Assembly (NCBI GenBank): GCA_963783785.1
Contig: CAWAOQ010000016.1
Location: forward strand, 53,116-117,115
DNA length: 64,000 nucleotides
Reading direction: 5' to 3'
DNA from: CADEEN01 sp963783785
Lineage (GTDB): Bacteria > Pseudomonadota > Gammaproteobacteria > Burkholderiales > Burkholderiaceae_C
Part shown: in pieces, positions 41,841-51,464 of the stretch
Position numbering within the stretch: position 1 is the first letter of the stretch
Layout of the letters: each line of letters begins with the position of its first letter
Made by a program: the position numbers and the translations under genes
Notes under the pieces: model-generated
What the model saw: the letters and a program-made list of their open reading frames with translations, nothing else
Databases searched by the model: none
Told to the model about the DNA's origin: nothing

Positions 41841-43097
41841 ATGTCGACTCTCGTCATCCAGTTGCCCGCCCGTGCACGCCTGCCAAGCAGCGCTGACGGC
41901 ACCGTCGCGCCCGCCCGCGCCGCGAGCGCCGAGTTGACCTATGTGCTGACCCCCGATGGGCTGGCCGTGACGAAGCACGGACGCGCGGCCGCCGCACTGC
42001 TGCCCAAGGCCGACACCGTGGTGGCGGTGGTCGCCGACACGGATGTCAGCTGGCACCGCATCACGCTGCCGAAGGCAAGCGCGGCGCGCCAACGCGCGGC
42101 GCTCGCCGGCGTCCTCGAAGAACAACTGCTCGACGAACCCGAAGCGCTGCACCTGGCCGTCGCACCCGACGCTGCGGGCGGCCGCAGCACCTGGGTCGCG
42201 GTGCTCGACAAGGCCTGGTTCTCCGGTGAGCTCCAGGCCCTCGAAAAGGCCGGCGTCCAGGTCGATCGCGCCGTGCCGGTGTCGTGGCCTGAAGACACGC
42301 CGCTCGGGCACTTCTCGGCGCCTTTCGGCGCCGACGCGGCTGCGCCGATGCAACTGACCTGGTCTGATGCCAACGGCGTCGCGGCAATCAGTGTGCAGGG
42401 GGCGCTGGCGCGGCAGATGCTGCCGCGATGGGCCGCCCAGCCCGCGCGCTGGACCGCGCACCCTGCCGTGGCCGCCCCGGCCGAGCGCTGGCTCGGCTCG
42501 AGCGTGCTGGTGCTGACCGACGAGCAGCGCATGCTGCAGGCCGTGCGCTCGTTGTGGAACCTGCGCCAGTTCGACCTGGCGCCACGCCACCGCGGAACGT
42601 TGGCGCTGCGCAGTGCCTGGCGGCGCTTTCGCAGTGAGCCCTGGCGCCCTGTGCGCTACGGCCTGGTCACGCTGGCGCTGTTGCAGGTGGTCGGCCTGAA
42701 TCTGTGGGCCTGGCACCAGCAGCGCCTGATCGAAACCAAGCGTGCAGCGATGACCCAGTTGCTGCGCACCACCCACCCGCAGGTGCGCGCCGTGCTCGAT
42801 GCGCCGGTGCAGATGCAGCGCGAGACCGATGCGTTGCGCGCCGCGGCCGGCAGGGCCGGCGACAGCGATCTCGAGCCCCTGCTCGGCGTCGCCGCTGCGG
42901 CCTGGCCGGAGGGCCAACCCGCCCTGCAGACGCTGCGCTTCGACAATGGCCGCCTCAGCTTCGCCGCCGCCGGCTGGAGCGAAGCGCAGATCGCGCAATT
43001 CCGCTCCCAGGTGGCCGCCAGTGGCTGGGACGTGGCCGCGAGCAACGGCGTGCTGACGATCAGCCGCACCGGCACCACCACCGGCAGAGCTTCATGA
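41841..43097 (+). CDS. gspL: GspL, inner-membrane platform protein
   Basis: The 418-residue bitopic protein has an N-terminal cytoplasmic actin-like domain (LTPDGLAVTKHGRAAAALL, and the short DTVVAVVADTDVSWHRI), a transmembrane helix near residue 275 (YGLVTLALLQVVGLNLWAW) and a periplasmic ferredoxin-like domain (SFAAAGWSEAQIAQFRSQV). GspL recruits the GspE ATPase to the membrane. The ATG at 41841 (MSTLVIQLP) is preferred over one eight codons upstream. Its stop codon overlaps the gspM start. Confidence 0.92.
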   Translation: MSTLVIQLPARARLPSSADGTVAPARAASAELTYVLTPDGLAVTKHGRAAAALLPKADTVVAVVADTDVSWHRITLPKASAARQRAALAGVLEEQLLDEPEALHLAVAPDAAGGRSTWVAVLDKAWFSGELQALEKAGVQVDRAVPVSWPEDTPLGHFSAPFGADAAAPMQLTWSDANGVAAISVQGALARQMLPRWAAQPARWTAHPAVAAPAERWLGSSVLVLTDEQRMLQAVRSLWNLRQFDLAPRHRGTLALRSAWRRFRSEPWRPVRYGLVTLALLQVVGLNLWAWHQQRLIETKRAAMTQLLRTTHPQVRAVLDAPVQMQRETDALRAAAGRAGDSDLEPLLGVAAAAWPEGQPALQTLRFDNGRLSFAAAGWSEAQIAQFRSQVAASGWDVAASNGVLTISRTGTTTGRAS

Positions 43098-43639
43098 CCC
43101 GCTTCTCCGATTCACGATTGGCGTTGCCGCCCGGTGCGCGCGACACCATCGACCAGTGGACGGCACCGCTGCGCGCCCGCTGGCAGTCGCTCGGCGCCCG
43201 CGAGCGCCGCGGTCTGACGCTGGCCGGCTGGGTGCTCGGCCTGTTCGTGGCCTGGGCCCTGGCCATTGCGCCCGCCTGGCGCACGGCGCGCGAGGCACCG
43301 ACACAGCTTGACCGCCTCGACGCCCAGTTGCAGCAGATGCAGCGCCTGGCCGGCGAAGCGCGCGAACTGCGCGGCGCACCGGTGATCGGCAGCACGCAAG
43401 CGGTCGGCATCCTGCGCGCGGCCACCGGCGCCCTCGGGAGTGCCGGCCGACTGCAGGTGGCGGGCGACCGTGCCACGCTGACACTCAACGGCGCCAACGG
43501 CGGCCAATTGCGCGACTGGCTGACCGAGGCCCGCAGCAGCGCCCGCGCACGCCCGCTCGAAGCCAACCTGACGCGCGGGCCGCAGGGTTTCAGCGGCAGC
43601 ATCGTGGTGGCCTTGCCGGCCGGCGGGGGTGCGCCATGA
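43094..43639 (+). CDS. gspM: GspM, inner-membrane platform protein
   Basis: The 181-residue protein has a cytoplasmic N-terminus, one transmembrane helix (LAGWVLGLFVAWALAI, about residues 40-58) and a periplasmic domain. RTAREAPTQLDRLDAQLQQM forms an amphipathic helix after the membrane. It pairs with GspL in the secretion platform. Coupled by ATGA overlaps at both ends. Confidence 0.9.
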   Translation: MTRFSDSRLALPPGARDTIDQWTAPLRARWQSLGARERRGLTLAGWVLGLFVAWALAIAPAWRTAREAPTQLDRLDAQLQQMQRLAGEARELRGAPVIGSTQAVGILRAATGALGSAGRLQVAGDRATLTLNGANGGQLRDWLTEARSSARARPLEANLTRGPQGFSGSIVVALPAGGGAP

Positions 43640-44538
43640 GCATCATCAGTGCCGCCCTGCGCACCCGCGAACGCCATCGCCAGGCACGCTTCGCGCGTAC
43701 CGGCTTTGCCGAGTCGACGCTGGCCGAGTTGGCATGGCAGCGCACGCGGGGTGCCGCGGGACGCTGGGCGCTGGCAGGCGCGTTGCTCGGTGTGCTGATC
43801 GGCCTGGTCGCCTTCGCGCCCGCCGCCTGGCTGGCTGCCACCGTGTCTTCGGCCACCGGCGAGCAGTTGCTGCTGACGGACGCGCGTGGCACGGTGTGGA
43901 ACGGCAGTGCACTGCCGGTGCTGACCGGCGGGCCCGGCAGCCGCGACGCCAGCGCGCTGCCCGGGCGGCTCGAGTGGAACCTGTCGTGGCGCGGCCTGGC
44001 TGCCGAGTTGCGCGCGCGCCAGGCCTGCTGCCTGCGTGGCGAAGTGCGGGCGCTGATCCGGCCCGGTCTCGGCCGCCTCAGCATGGAGTTGCTGCCCGCG
44101 CAGAGCAACACCGTCGGCCAGTGGCCGGCCGCCTGGCTGGCCGGACTGGGCACGCCGTGGAACACGCTGCAACTCGGCGGCACGCTGCGCCTGACCTCGC
44201 CGGGCCTGACCGTCGAGTGGGTGCAGGGCCGCGTGCGATTCACCGGCGAAGCCTCGCTGGACCTGGCCGGTGCGTCGTCGCGCGTGGCCACCCTCGACAC
44301 CCTCGGCAGCTACCGTCTGACATTGCGCGGCGACGCGGCCAGCGGCGATGCGGCCAGCCTGAACCTGGTGACGATCGACGGCGCGCTGCGCCTGTCGGGC
44401 CAGGGCCAGTGGACCGCCAATGGCCTGCGCTTTCGCGGCGAGGCGCAAGCCGCCGACGGCAGCGAGGCGGCGTTGAACAATCTCCTGAACATCATCGGGC
44501 GGCGCCAAGGTGCGCGCTCGATCATCTCGATCGGATGA
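43636..44538 (+). CDS. gspN: GspN, type II secretion accessory protein
   Basis: The 300-residue protein has a single transmembrane helix near residue 55 (LAGALLGVLIGLVAFAPAAWL) and the GspN/T2SSN pattern of the periplasmic part (LLTDARGTVWNGSALPVL and LPGRLEWNLSWRGL). GspN is present only in some type II systems and its exact role is unclear. Its TGA overlaps the gspD ATG. Confidence 0.9.
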   Translation: MSIISAALRTRERHRQARFARTGFAESTLAELAWQRTRGAAGRWALAGALLGVLIGLVAFAPAAWLAATVSSATGEQLLLTDARGTVWNGSALPVLTGGPGSRDASALPGRLEWNLSWRGLAAELRARQACCLRGEVRALIRPGLGRLSMELLPAQSNTVGQWPAAWLAGLGTPWNTLQLGGTLRLTSPGLTVEWVQGRVRFTGEASLDLAGASSRVATLDTLGSYRLTLRGDAASGDAASLNLVTIDGALRLSGQGQWTANGLRFRGEAQAADGSEAALNNLLNIIGRRQGARSIISIG

Positions 44539-46717
44539 GCATGAAGCACCCCCACCAAACCCTCGGCTTGCGACTGGTGGCGACTGCGGTTGCCGCCGTC
44601 GCGCTGGCGCCTCCGCTCGGCGCGCAGACACCCGCCGAGCGGCCCGCTGCCGGCCACAGCGCGGCGCTGAAGTCCGGCACCCCGGTGACGCTGAACTTCG
44701 TCAATGCCGAGATCGAGGCGGTCACGCGCGCGATGGGCGCGATGCTCAACCGCCAGTTCATCGTCGATCCTCGCGTCAAGGGCAACATCACCGTCTACAG
44801 CGAAACACCGCTGTCGGTGCGCGAGGCGTATCTGAACTATCTGGCCGCGTTGCGCGGACTGGGCTTCACGGTGGTCGAGAACGCCGGCCTGCTCAAGGTC
44901 GTGCCCGAAGCCGACGGCAAGCTGCAGGCCGGCACGGTGTCGATCGGCGACGTCAAGCAGCGTGGCGACCAGATCCTGACGCAGATCTTCCGCCTGAACC
45001 ACGAGAACCCGAACAACCTGGTGGCGGTGCTGCGGCCGCTGATCAGCCCCAACAACACCATCAACGCCAACCCCGCCAGCAGCACGCTGGTCATCACCGA
45101 CTACGCCGACAACCTGGCCCGGCTGGGCAAGATCATCGCCGCGCTCGACCAGCCGTCTGCCTCCGACATCGAAGTGGTGGCGCTCCAGCACGGCGTGGCC
45201 AGCGACATGGCGCCGCTGGTGCAGCGCCTGGCCGATGGCACCCCGGGCGCGGCCCCTGGAGCCGCGGGCGCTGGCGCCGGCGCCGGCGGCGCGATCTCGG
45301 TGATCGCCGACGCGCGCAGCAATTCGCTGATCGTGCGCGCCGCCAGCCCGGCGCGGCAGGCCCAGGTGCGCAGCATCATCGACAAGCTGGACCGGCCCAG
45401 CCAGGGTGGCGGCCCGGGCGGCACGATCTGGGTCGTCCACCTGAAGAACGCCGACGCGGTGAAGATGGCGGCGGTGCTGCGCGCTGCATTCACCACCGGT
45501 GGCGCGGGTGGCGGTGGCGGCGGCAGCCAGATCACCGCGACCGCGGCGCAGCCCGGTGGCGCGACGCCCGCGACCACGCCGATCCAGGCCTCTGCCGGCC
45601 CCAGCACCGGCGGCTTCATCCAGGCCGACCCGGCGACCAATTCGCTGGTCATCACCGCCGCCGAGCCGTTGTACCGGCAGGTGCGCTCGATGATCGACCA
45701 GCTCGATTCGCGCCGGGCGCAGGTCTACATCGAGAGCCTGCTGGTCGAAGTCACGGGCGACAACGCCGCCGACGTCGGCTTTCAATGGGCGGGCCTGATC
45801 GGCAAGGACGGCGACAAGAACATCGGTCGTGATCGGCACCAACCTGGCCAACAACCGCGTGCCGAGCATCATCGACATCAATACCGCCGCGGCGGCGGGC
45901 ACCGTGGCCCTTGGCGCAGGTCTGAACCTCGGGCTGATCCACGACTTCGGCGGCAGGTACGCGCTGTCGGCGATCGCGCAGTTCCTGCAGACGCAGACCA
46001 ACACCAACATCATGTCGACGCCGAACCTGATCACCCTCGACAACGAGGAGGCGAAGATCGTGATCGGCAAGAACGTGCCATTCGTCACCGGGCAGTACAC
46101 CAATACCGGCACCGGCACGACCAGCCCGTTCCAGACCGTCGAGCGCAAGGACGTCGGCCTGACGCTGCGCATCAAGCCGCAGATCGGCGAGGGCGGCACG
46201 GTGCGCATGACGATCTACCAGGAAGCCTCGGACGTGATCAACGCAGGCCGCCGGCACCTTGGGTGCCGGCCCGACCACCAGCAAGCGATCGATCGAGTCG
46301 AACGTGGTCATCGACGACGGCGCGATCCTGGTGCTCGGCGGCCTGATCGACGACCGTTACGAAGACAGCAAGAGCAAGGTGCCGCTGCTGGGCGACCTGC
46401 CCTGGGTCGGCGGCCTCTTCCGCAGCGAATCCCGCACCAAGACACGCACCAACCTGATGGTGTTCCTGCGCCCGGTGGTGATGCGCACGCCGGAGGATGC
46501 GAACAAGATCTCGCTCGACCGCTACGACCTGATCCGCGCACAGCAGCAGATCGGCCAGGCGGTGCCCAACGTGTGGCTGCCGGTCGGCCAGTCGACGGTC
46601 CTGCGGCCCAACCCGGTGTCGCCGCTCGCGCCGGCTTCCGCGCCGGCTTCCGCGCCGGCTGCCGCACCCGCTGCGGCACCGGCTGCCACGCCCGATGCGG
46701 CGCCGAAAGCCAACTGA
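44535..46717 (+). CDS. gspD: GspD, type II secretion outer-membrane secretin, with two phase breaks
   Basis: After a signal peptide (ending APPLGAQ) come the N0 domain (NFVNAEIEAVTRAMGAMLN), N1-N3 domains with VVENAGLLKVVPEA, NTINANPASSTLVITDYADN and RSNSLIVRAAS, then the secretin domain ending VPLLGDLPWVGGLFRSE and an S-domain. Glycine/alanine-rich inserts lie in N3 (GAGAGAGGA and GGAGGGGGG). The phase changes at about 45832 and 46248, each explained by one extra C (restoring NIGVIGTNLA and AGAGTLGAGP). The C-terminus is an Ala/Pro/Ser repeat tail. Corrected length is about 726 residues. It forms the outer-membrane exit pore. Confidence 0.93.
46628..46663 (+). repeat. 12-bp tandem repeat in the gspD C-terminal tail
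   Basis: GCGCCGGCTTCC occurs twice and is followed by the variant GCGCCGGCTGCC, coding for APAS-APAS-APAA. Further degenerate Ala/Pro units continue to about 46690. Such a repeat can expand or contract by slippage without changing phase. Confidence 0.75.
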
Positions 46718-46720
46718 GCG

Positions 46721-48139
46721 ATGGCTGCACGTCACCCCCTGCCCTACGGCTTCGCCAAGTCGCACACGCTGCTGCTCGAGGACGACGGCCAGCAGCTGAC
46801 GCTGTGGAGCGGCGAGCAGACGCCGCCGGCCGCGATGTCGGAAGTGCTGCGCGTGTATGACGTGCAGCGCTTCGAGCGCGAAGCCCAGGCCAGCCTGGCA
46901 CAGCGCATCGCGGTGGCCTACGCCGGCGGCGAGTCGAGCGCCGCGGTGGTGGTCGGCGAGGTCGAGAGCGCGGTCGACCTGTCGCGCCTGATGCAGGACC
47001 TGCCGGCGGTCGAGGACCTGCTCGAGGCCGCCAACGACGCGCCGATCATCCGCATGCTGAACGCGTTGCTGACGCAGGCCGCCAAGGACGGCGCCAGCGA
47101 CATCCACATCGAGCCGTACGAGCGCAACTCGTCGGTGCGGTTTCGCGTCGACGGCACCCTGCGCGAAGTCGTGCAGCCCAATCGCGCGCTGCACGCGGCG
47201 CTGATCTCGCGCCTGAAGATCATGGCCGAGCTCGACATCGCCGAGAAGCGCCTGCCGCAGGACGGCCGCATCTCGCTGCGCATCGGCGGACGCGCGATCG
47301 ACGTGCGCGTATCGACGCTGCCCAGCGCCCACGGCGAGCGCGCGGTGCTGCGCCTGCTCGACAAGGGCGAATCGAAGTTCACGCTCGAGTCGCTGGGCAT
47401 GAGCGGCGACGTGCTGTCGCAGTTCAATCGCCTGGTGCAACAGCCGCACGGCATCGTGCTGGTCACCGGGCCGACCGGATCGGGCAAGACCACCACCTTG
47501 TACGCCGCACTGCAGACGCTGGAGACGGCCACCACCAACGTGCTGACGGTCGAAGACCCGATCGAGTACGAGCTGCCCGGCATCGCCCAGACCCAGGTCA
47601 ACCCGAAGATCGACCTGACGTTCGCCAAGGCGCTGCGCGCGATCCTGCGCCAGGACCCCGACGTGATCATGATCGGCGAGATCCGGGACTTCGAGACCGC
47701 GCAGATCGCGATCCAGGCCTCGCTGACCGGCCATCTGGTGCTGGCCACCGTGCACACCAACGACGCGCCGAGCACCGTGACGCGCCTGACCGACATGGGC
47801 GTCGAGCCGTTCCTGCTCAGCAGTTCGCTGCTCGGGGTGCTGGCGCAGCGGCTGGTGCGCAAGCTCTGCCCGCACTGCAAGAAGCCCGGTGCGCGCGGCC
47901 TCTACCATCCGGTCGGTTGCGCCGAGTGCGGCCAGACCGGCTACAAGGGGCGCACCGGCGTCTACGAATTGATGGCGGTCGACGACAAGGTCAGCGCGCT
48001 GATCCACAGCCGCGCCGCCGAGAGCCAGTTGTTCGTTGCCGCCGAAGCCGCCGGCCTGCGCTCGATGCGCGAGGACGGCGAGCGCCTCGTCCAGCAGGGC
48101 ATCACCTCGCCCGAGGAACTGATGCGCGTGACGCGATGA
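46721..48139 (+). CDS. gspE: GspE, type II secretion ATPase
   Basis: The 472-residue secretion ATPase has an N1E/N2E region, then SDIHIEPYERNSSVRFRVDG, Walker A GPTGSGKTTT (about residues 250-259), the Asp box VEDPIEYELPG, Walker B IMIGEIRDFETA, the His box TVHTND and a C-terminal zinc site CPHCKK...CAECG (about residues 385-408). It powers pseudopilus assembly from the cytoplasm while bound to GspL. It lies three bases after gspD and the frame is intact. Confidence 0.96.
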   Translation: MAARHPLPYGFAKSHTLLLEDDGQQLTLWSGEQTPPAAMSEVLRVYDVQRFEREAQASLAQRIAVAYAGGESSAAVVVGEVESAVDLSRLMQDLPAVEDLLEAANDAPIIRMLNALLTQAAKDGASDIHIEPYERNSSVRFRVDGTLREVVQPNRALHAALISRLKIMAELDIAEKRLPQDGRISLRIGGRAIDVRVSTLPSAHGERAVLRLLDKGESKFTLESLGMSGDVLSQFNRLVQQPHGIVLVTGPTGSGKTTTLYAALQTLETATTNVLTVEDPIEYELPGIAQTQVNPKIDLTFAKALRAILRQDPDVIMIGEIRDFETAQIAIQASLTGHLVLATVHTNDAPSTVTRLTDMGVEPFLLSSSLLGVLAQRLVRKLCPHCKKPGARGLYHPVGCAECGQTGYKGRTGVYELMAVDDKVSALIHSRAAESQLFVAAEAAGLRSMREDGERLVQQGITSPEELMRVTR

Positions 48140-48151
48140 CTAGCCCGCTGA

Positions 48152-49366
48152 GTGCCCGCCTACAAATTCGAAGCGCTCGACGTCAACGGCAAGGCCAAGA
48201 GCGGCCTCATCGATGCCGACAACGCCAAGGCTGCGCGGGCCCAGTTGCGCGCGCAGGCACTGGTGCCGCTCGAAGTGGTCTCCGTGGCGCAGGCGGCCAA
48301 CGACGGCCGCGCCAGCCGTTTCAGCCGGCACGTCTTCTCGAGCACCGAGCGGGCGGTCTGGACGCGCCAGATGGCCGGGCTGGTCGGCTCGGGACTGCCG
48401 CTCGAACGGGCACTGACCGCGCTGATCGATGATGCCGAGGATCCGCGCCAGCGCGAACTGGTCGCACACCTGCGCAGCGAGGTCAACGCCGGCAGCCCGT
48501 TCGCGCGCGCACTCGCCAGTGCACCACGCGAGTTCGACGAGGTCTACCGCGCAGTCGTCGCGGCCGGCGAGCAGAGCGGCGCACTGGGCACCGTGCTCGA
48601 AAAGCTCGCCGACGATCTCGAAGAACGCCAGTCGCTCAAGGCCAAGCTGATCGGTGCCACGCTGTACCCGGCGATCGTGTCGCTGATCGCAGTGGTGATC
48701 GTGGTCTTTCTGGTCACCTACGTGGTGCCGCAGGTGGCCAGCGTGTTTGCCGGCAGCAAGCGAACGCTGCCGCTGCTGACGGTGTTGATGCTCGGCGTGA
48801 GCGCATTCATCCGCCAATGGGGTTGGCTGATCCTGCTGGCGGCGGCGATCGGTGGCGGCATGTTCGTCTACTCGCTGCGCAACGAAGCCGTGCGACTGCG
48901 GTTCGACGCCTTCTGGCTGCGGCTGCCGCTGATCGGGCGGCTGGCGCGCGGCTACAACGCAGCGCGCTTTGCCGCCACGCTGGCGATGCTGGCGGCGGCC
49001 GGCGTGCCGATCCTGAAGGCCCTGCAGGCAGCGGCCGAGACACTGGGCAACCGCGCGATGCGCGCCGACGCGATCGCCGCGCTGGTGCAGGTGCGCGAGG
49101 GCGCGCCGCTGGCCAATGCGCTGGCCGCGAAGAAGCGCTTCCCGGGCCTGCTGCCGATGTTCGCCCGTCTGGGCGAACAGACCGGCACGCTGCCGCAGAT
49201 GCTGCAGCGCGCCGCCACGCAGCTCAGCCTCGAGGTGCAGCGCCGCGCGATGGCGCTGGCCACGCTGCTCGAGCCGCTGCTGATCGTGGCCATGGGCGGG
49301 ATGGTGATGCTGATCGTGCTGGCGGTGCTGTTGCCGATCATCCAGCTCAACACCTGGGTCAAATAA
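48152..49366 (+). CDS. gspF: GspF, type II secretion inner-membrane platform protein
   Basis: The 404-residue protein has the two repeated T2SSF domains (RQMAGLVGSGLPLERALTAL and RFAATLAMLAAAGVPILKAL) and three transmembrane helices (near residues 170, 220 and 380). It anchors the pseudopilus assembly motor. The start is GTG at 48152 (VPAYKFEALD), 12 bp after gspE. It is the last gene of the gsp operon, and no terminator is evident in the 121 bp before the next gene. Confidence 0.95.
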   Translation: MPAYKFEALDVNGKAKSGLIDADNAKAARAQLRAQALVPLEVVSVAQAANDGRASRFSRHVFSSTERAVWTRQMAGLVGSGLPLERALTALIDDAEDPRQRELVAHLRSEVNAGSPFARALASAPREFDEVYRAVVAAGEQSGALGTVLEKLADDLEERQSLKAKLIGATLYPAIVSLIAVVIVVFLVTYVVPQVASVFAGSKRTLPLLTVLMLGVSAFIRQWGWLILLAAAIGGGMFVYSLRNEAVRLRFDAFWLRLPLIGRLARGYNAARFAATLAMLAAAGVPILKALQAAAETLGNRAMRADAIAALVQVREGAPLANALAAKKRFPGLLPMFARLGEQTGTLPQMLQRAATQLSLEVQRRAMALATLLEPLLIVAMGGMVMLIVLAVLLPIIQLNTWVK

Positions 49367-49487
49367 CGTCAGCTTTGCCGCGGGCACGCGACTTGCGTGA
49401 CGGTTGACAGGTATTTACCCGGTTGTTGTGGCGCTCGGCTGCCGTAGCCTTTGCTGCAATGGCCGCATGGCTGTCCGGAGGTGTGAG

Positions 49488-50516
49488 ATGGGCACTTCGT
49501 CGTCGACCGATCTGGTCACTGTAGGCGCCGCGCGCAGCGGCGGCGCCGGCGCGATCCCGCTGGCGCAGATGCGCAACGTGTACCGCTGCGCCGATGTCGA
49601 GCGCCGCCTGCACAAGCTGCCGGCCAAGGACCACGAAAGCCTGCGCTGCACCTACGAGCGGATGCTCGAGAAGGGCCCGGAGCGCTTCCAGGTCAAGCCC
49701 TCGGGGGTGCCGGCGATGGACCACCTGTACGACGAATTGCCCAACTTCCACGCCGCGCTCGACGACGTCAAGCGCCAGTTGGCGCTGTGCCAGGACAGCC
49801 GCGACGCGCTCGAGATCGCGCCGATGCTGCTGCTCGGCCCGCCCGGCATCGGCAAGACGCATTTCGCGCGCGAGGTCGCCCACCTGCTGGGCACCGGCAT
49901 GGGATTCGTCTCGATGAGCAGCCTGACCGCCGGCTGGGTGCTGTCGGGGGCGTCGTCGCAATGGAAGGGCGCGCGACCCGGCAAGGTGTTCGAGACGCTC
50001 GTCGATGGCGCGTACGCCAACCCGGTGATGGTGATCGACGAGATCGACAAGGCGCGCGGCGAACATGCCTACGACCCGCTCGGCGCCCTGTACAGCCTGC
50101 TCGAGCACGACACCGCGCACGACTTCACCGATGAGTTCGCCGAAGTCGCGATCGATGCCAGCCAGGTGATCTGGGTCGCCACCGCCAACGACGAGCGCGC
50201 GATCCCCGAGCCGATCCTGAACCGCATGAGCGTGTACGAGGTGCAGGCCCCCGACCGCGACGCCGCCCGGGCGATTGCACTGCGGCTGTACGCCAACCTG
50301 CGCAACAGCCACGACTGGGGCCGCCGCTTCGCCGAAGTGCCGACCGAAGCCGTGCTCGAGCGCATGAGCGAGATGGCCCCGCGCGACATGCGCCGCGCCT
50401 GGACCGCCGCGTTCGGCAACGCCAAGCTCGACGGCCGCGACGCGATCGAGCTGCGCGACCTGCCCGGCGGACATCCCGCCGGCAAACGCGGGCCGATGGG
50501 GTTCGTCGGCCACTGA
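49488..50516 (+). CDS. Lon-like AAA+ ATPase without a protease domain
   Basis: The 342-residue protein is a single AAA+ module: Walker A LLGPPGIGKTHFAREVA (near residue 123), Walker B MVIDEIDKARG (near 185), sensor 1 VIWVATANDERAIPEP and arginine-finger ILNRM, then a helical lid (VLERMSEMAPRDMRRAW). The stretch from DEIDK through FTDEFAEVAIDASQV is Lon-like, but neither Lon's N-terminal domain nor its Ser/Lys protease domain is present. The ATG at 49488 has GGAG about eight bases upstream. It may remodel a partner protein. Its position after gspF could be chance. The partner is unknown. Confidence 0.8.
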   Translation: MGTSSSTDLVTVGAARSGGAGAIPLAQMRNVYRCADVERRLHKLPAKDHESLRCTYERMLEKGPERFQVKPSGVPAMDHLYDELPNFHAALDDVKRQLALCQDSRDALEIAPMLLLGPPGIGKTHFAREVAHLLGTGMGFVSMSSLTAGWVLSGASSQWKGARPGKVFETLVDGAYANPVMVIDEIDKARGEHAYDPLGALYSLLEHDTAHDFTDEFAEVAIDASQVIWVATANDERAIPEPILNRMSVYEVQAPDRDAARAIALRLYANLRNSHDWGRRFAEVPTEAVLERMSEMAPRDMRRAWTAAFGNAKLDGRDAIELRDLPGGHPAGKRGPMGFVGH

Positions 50517-50538
50517 CGGCTCGATATCATCGGCGGCA

Positions 50539-51437
50539 ATGCCCGCCTCGCTCGACGGTCGCCTGGTGGTGGCCATTTCCTCCCGCGCGCTGTTCGATTT
50601 CGAGGACGAGAACCGCGTCTTCGAGGCCAGCGACGACCGCGCCTACATGCAATTGCAACTCGAGCGGCTGGAGCGGCCGGCACGGGTGGGCGTGGCCTTC
50701 TCGCTGGTCAACAAGCTGCTCGCCTTCAATGCCGGGCACGCCGTTGGTCGAGGTCGTGATCCTGTCGCGCAACGACCCGGTGTCGGGGATGCGGGTGTTT
50801 CGCTCCTGCCAGCACTACGGTCTGCCGATCGAGCGCGGCGTGTTCACGCGCGGCCAGAGCCCATGGCGCTACCTCAAGCCGCTGCGATGCGCACCTGTTC
50901 CTGTCGGCCAACGAGCCCGACGTGCGCTCCGCGCTGGCCGCCGGCGTGCCGGCCGCGCGCGTGTACCCGCACTCGGCGCGGGCGACCGACGCCCATCCGA
51001 ACGAGGTGCGCATCGCGTTCGACGGCGACGCGGTGCTGTTCTCCGACGAATCGGAGCGCGTCTACCAGCGTGGCGGGCTCGAGGCATTCCAGGCCCACGA
51101 GCGTGCCCGCGCCGCCACGCCGCTGGCGCCGGGCCCGTTCAAGCCGTTGCTCGAAGCGCTGCAGCAGCTGCAGCGCGAGCCGGCCGGGAACATGCGCATC
51201 CGCACCGCGCTGGTCACGGCACGCAGCGCGCCGGCACACGAGCGCGCGATCCGCACGCTGATGGACTGGCGCATCGACGTCGACGAGGCGATGTTCCTCG
51301 GCGGCCTGCCCAAGGGCGAGTTCCTGAAGGAATTCGAACCCGACTTCTTCTTCGACGACCAGACCGGCCACATCGAGAATGCCGCCGCGCATGTGCCGGC
51401 CGGGCATGTCGCATCGGGCATCAGCAACGACGGGTGA
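50539..51437 (+). CDS. Cytosolic 5'-nucleotidase (NT5C1-like), with two phase breaks
   Basis: The corrected product of about 298 residues matches the 5'-nucleotidase family related to animal cytosolic 5'-nucleotidase I: LVVAISSRALFDFEDENRVF, FSLVNKLLAFN, VEVVILSRNDPVSGMRVF and GVFTRGQSPWRYLKPL. LFLSANEPDVRSAL and IAFDGDAVLFSDESERVYQ, the HAD-type aspartate segment, follow. Phase breaks at about 50736 and 50889 are each explained by one extra base. It would dephosphorylate nucleoside monophosphates. It follows the AAA+ gene by 22 bp and converges with the Crp/Fnr gene. Confidence 0.85.
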
Positions 51438-51464
51438 GGTTTGGCGCCCGCCTGCTGCCGCGCC

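Noticed and set aside
46308..46901. Minus-strand frame across the gspD/gspE junction
   Set aside because: It is Arg/Ala/Pro/Ser-rich shadow sequence spanning two well-supported plus-strand genes.
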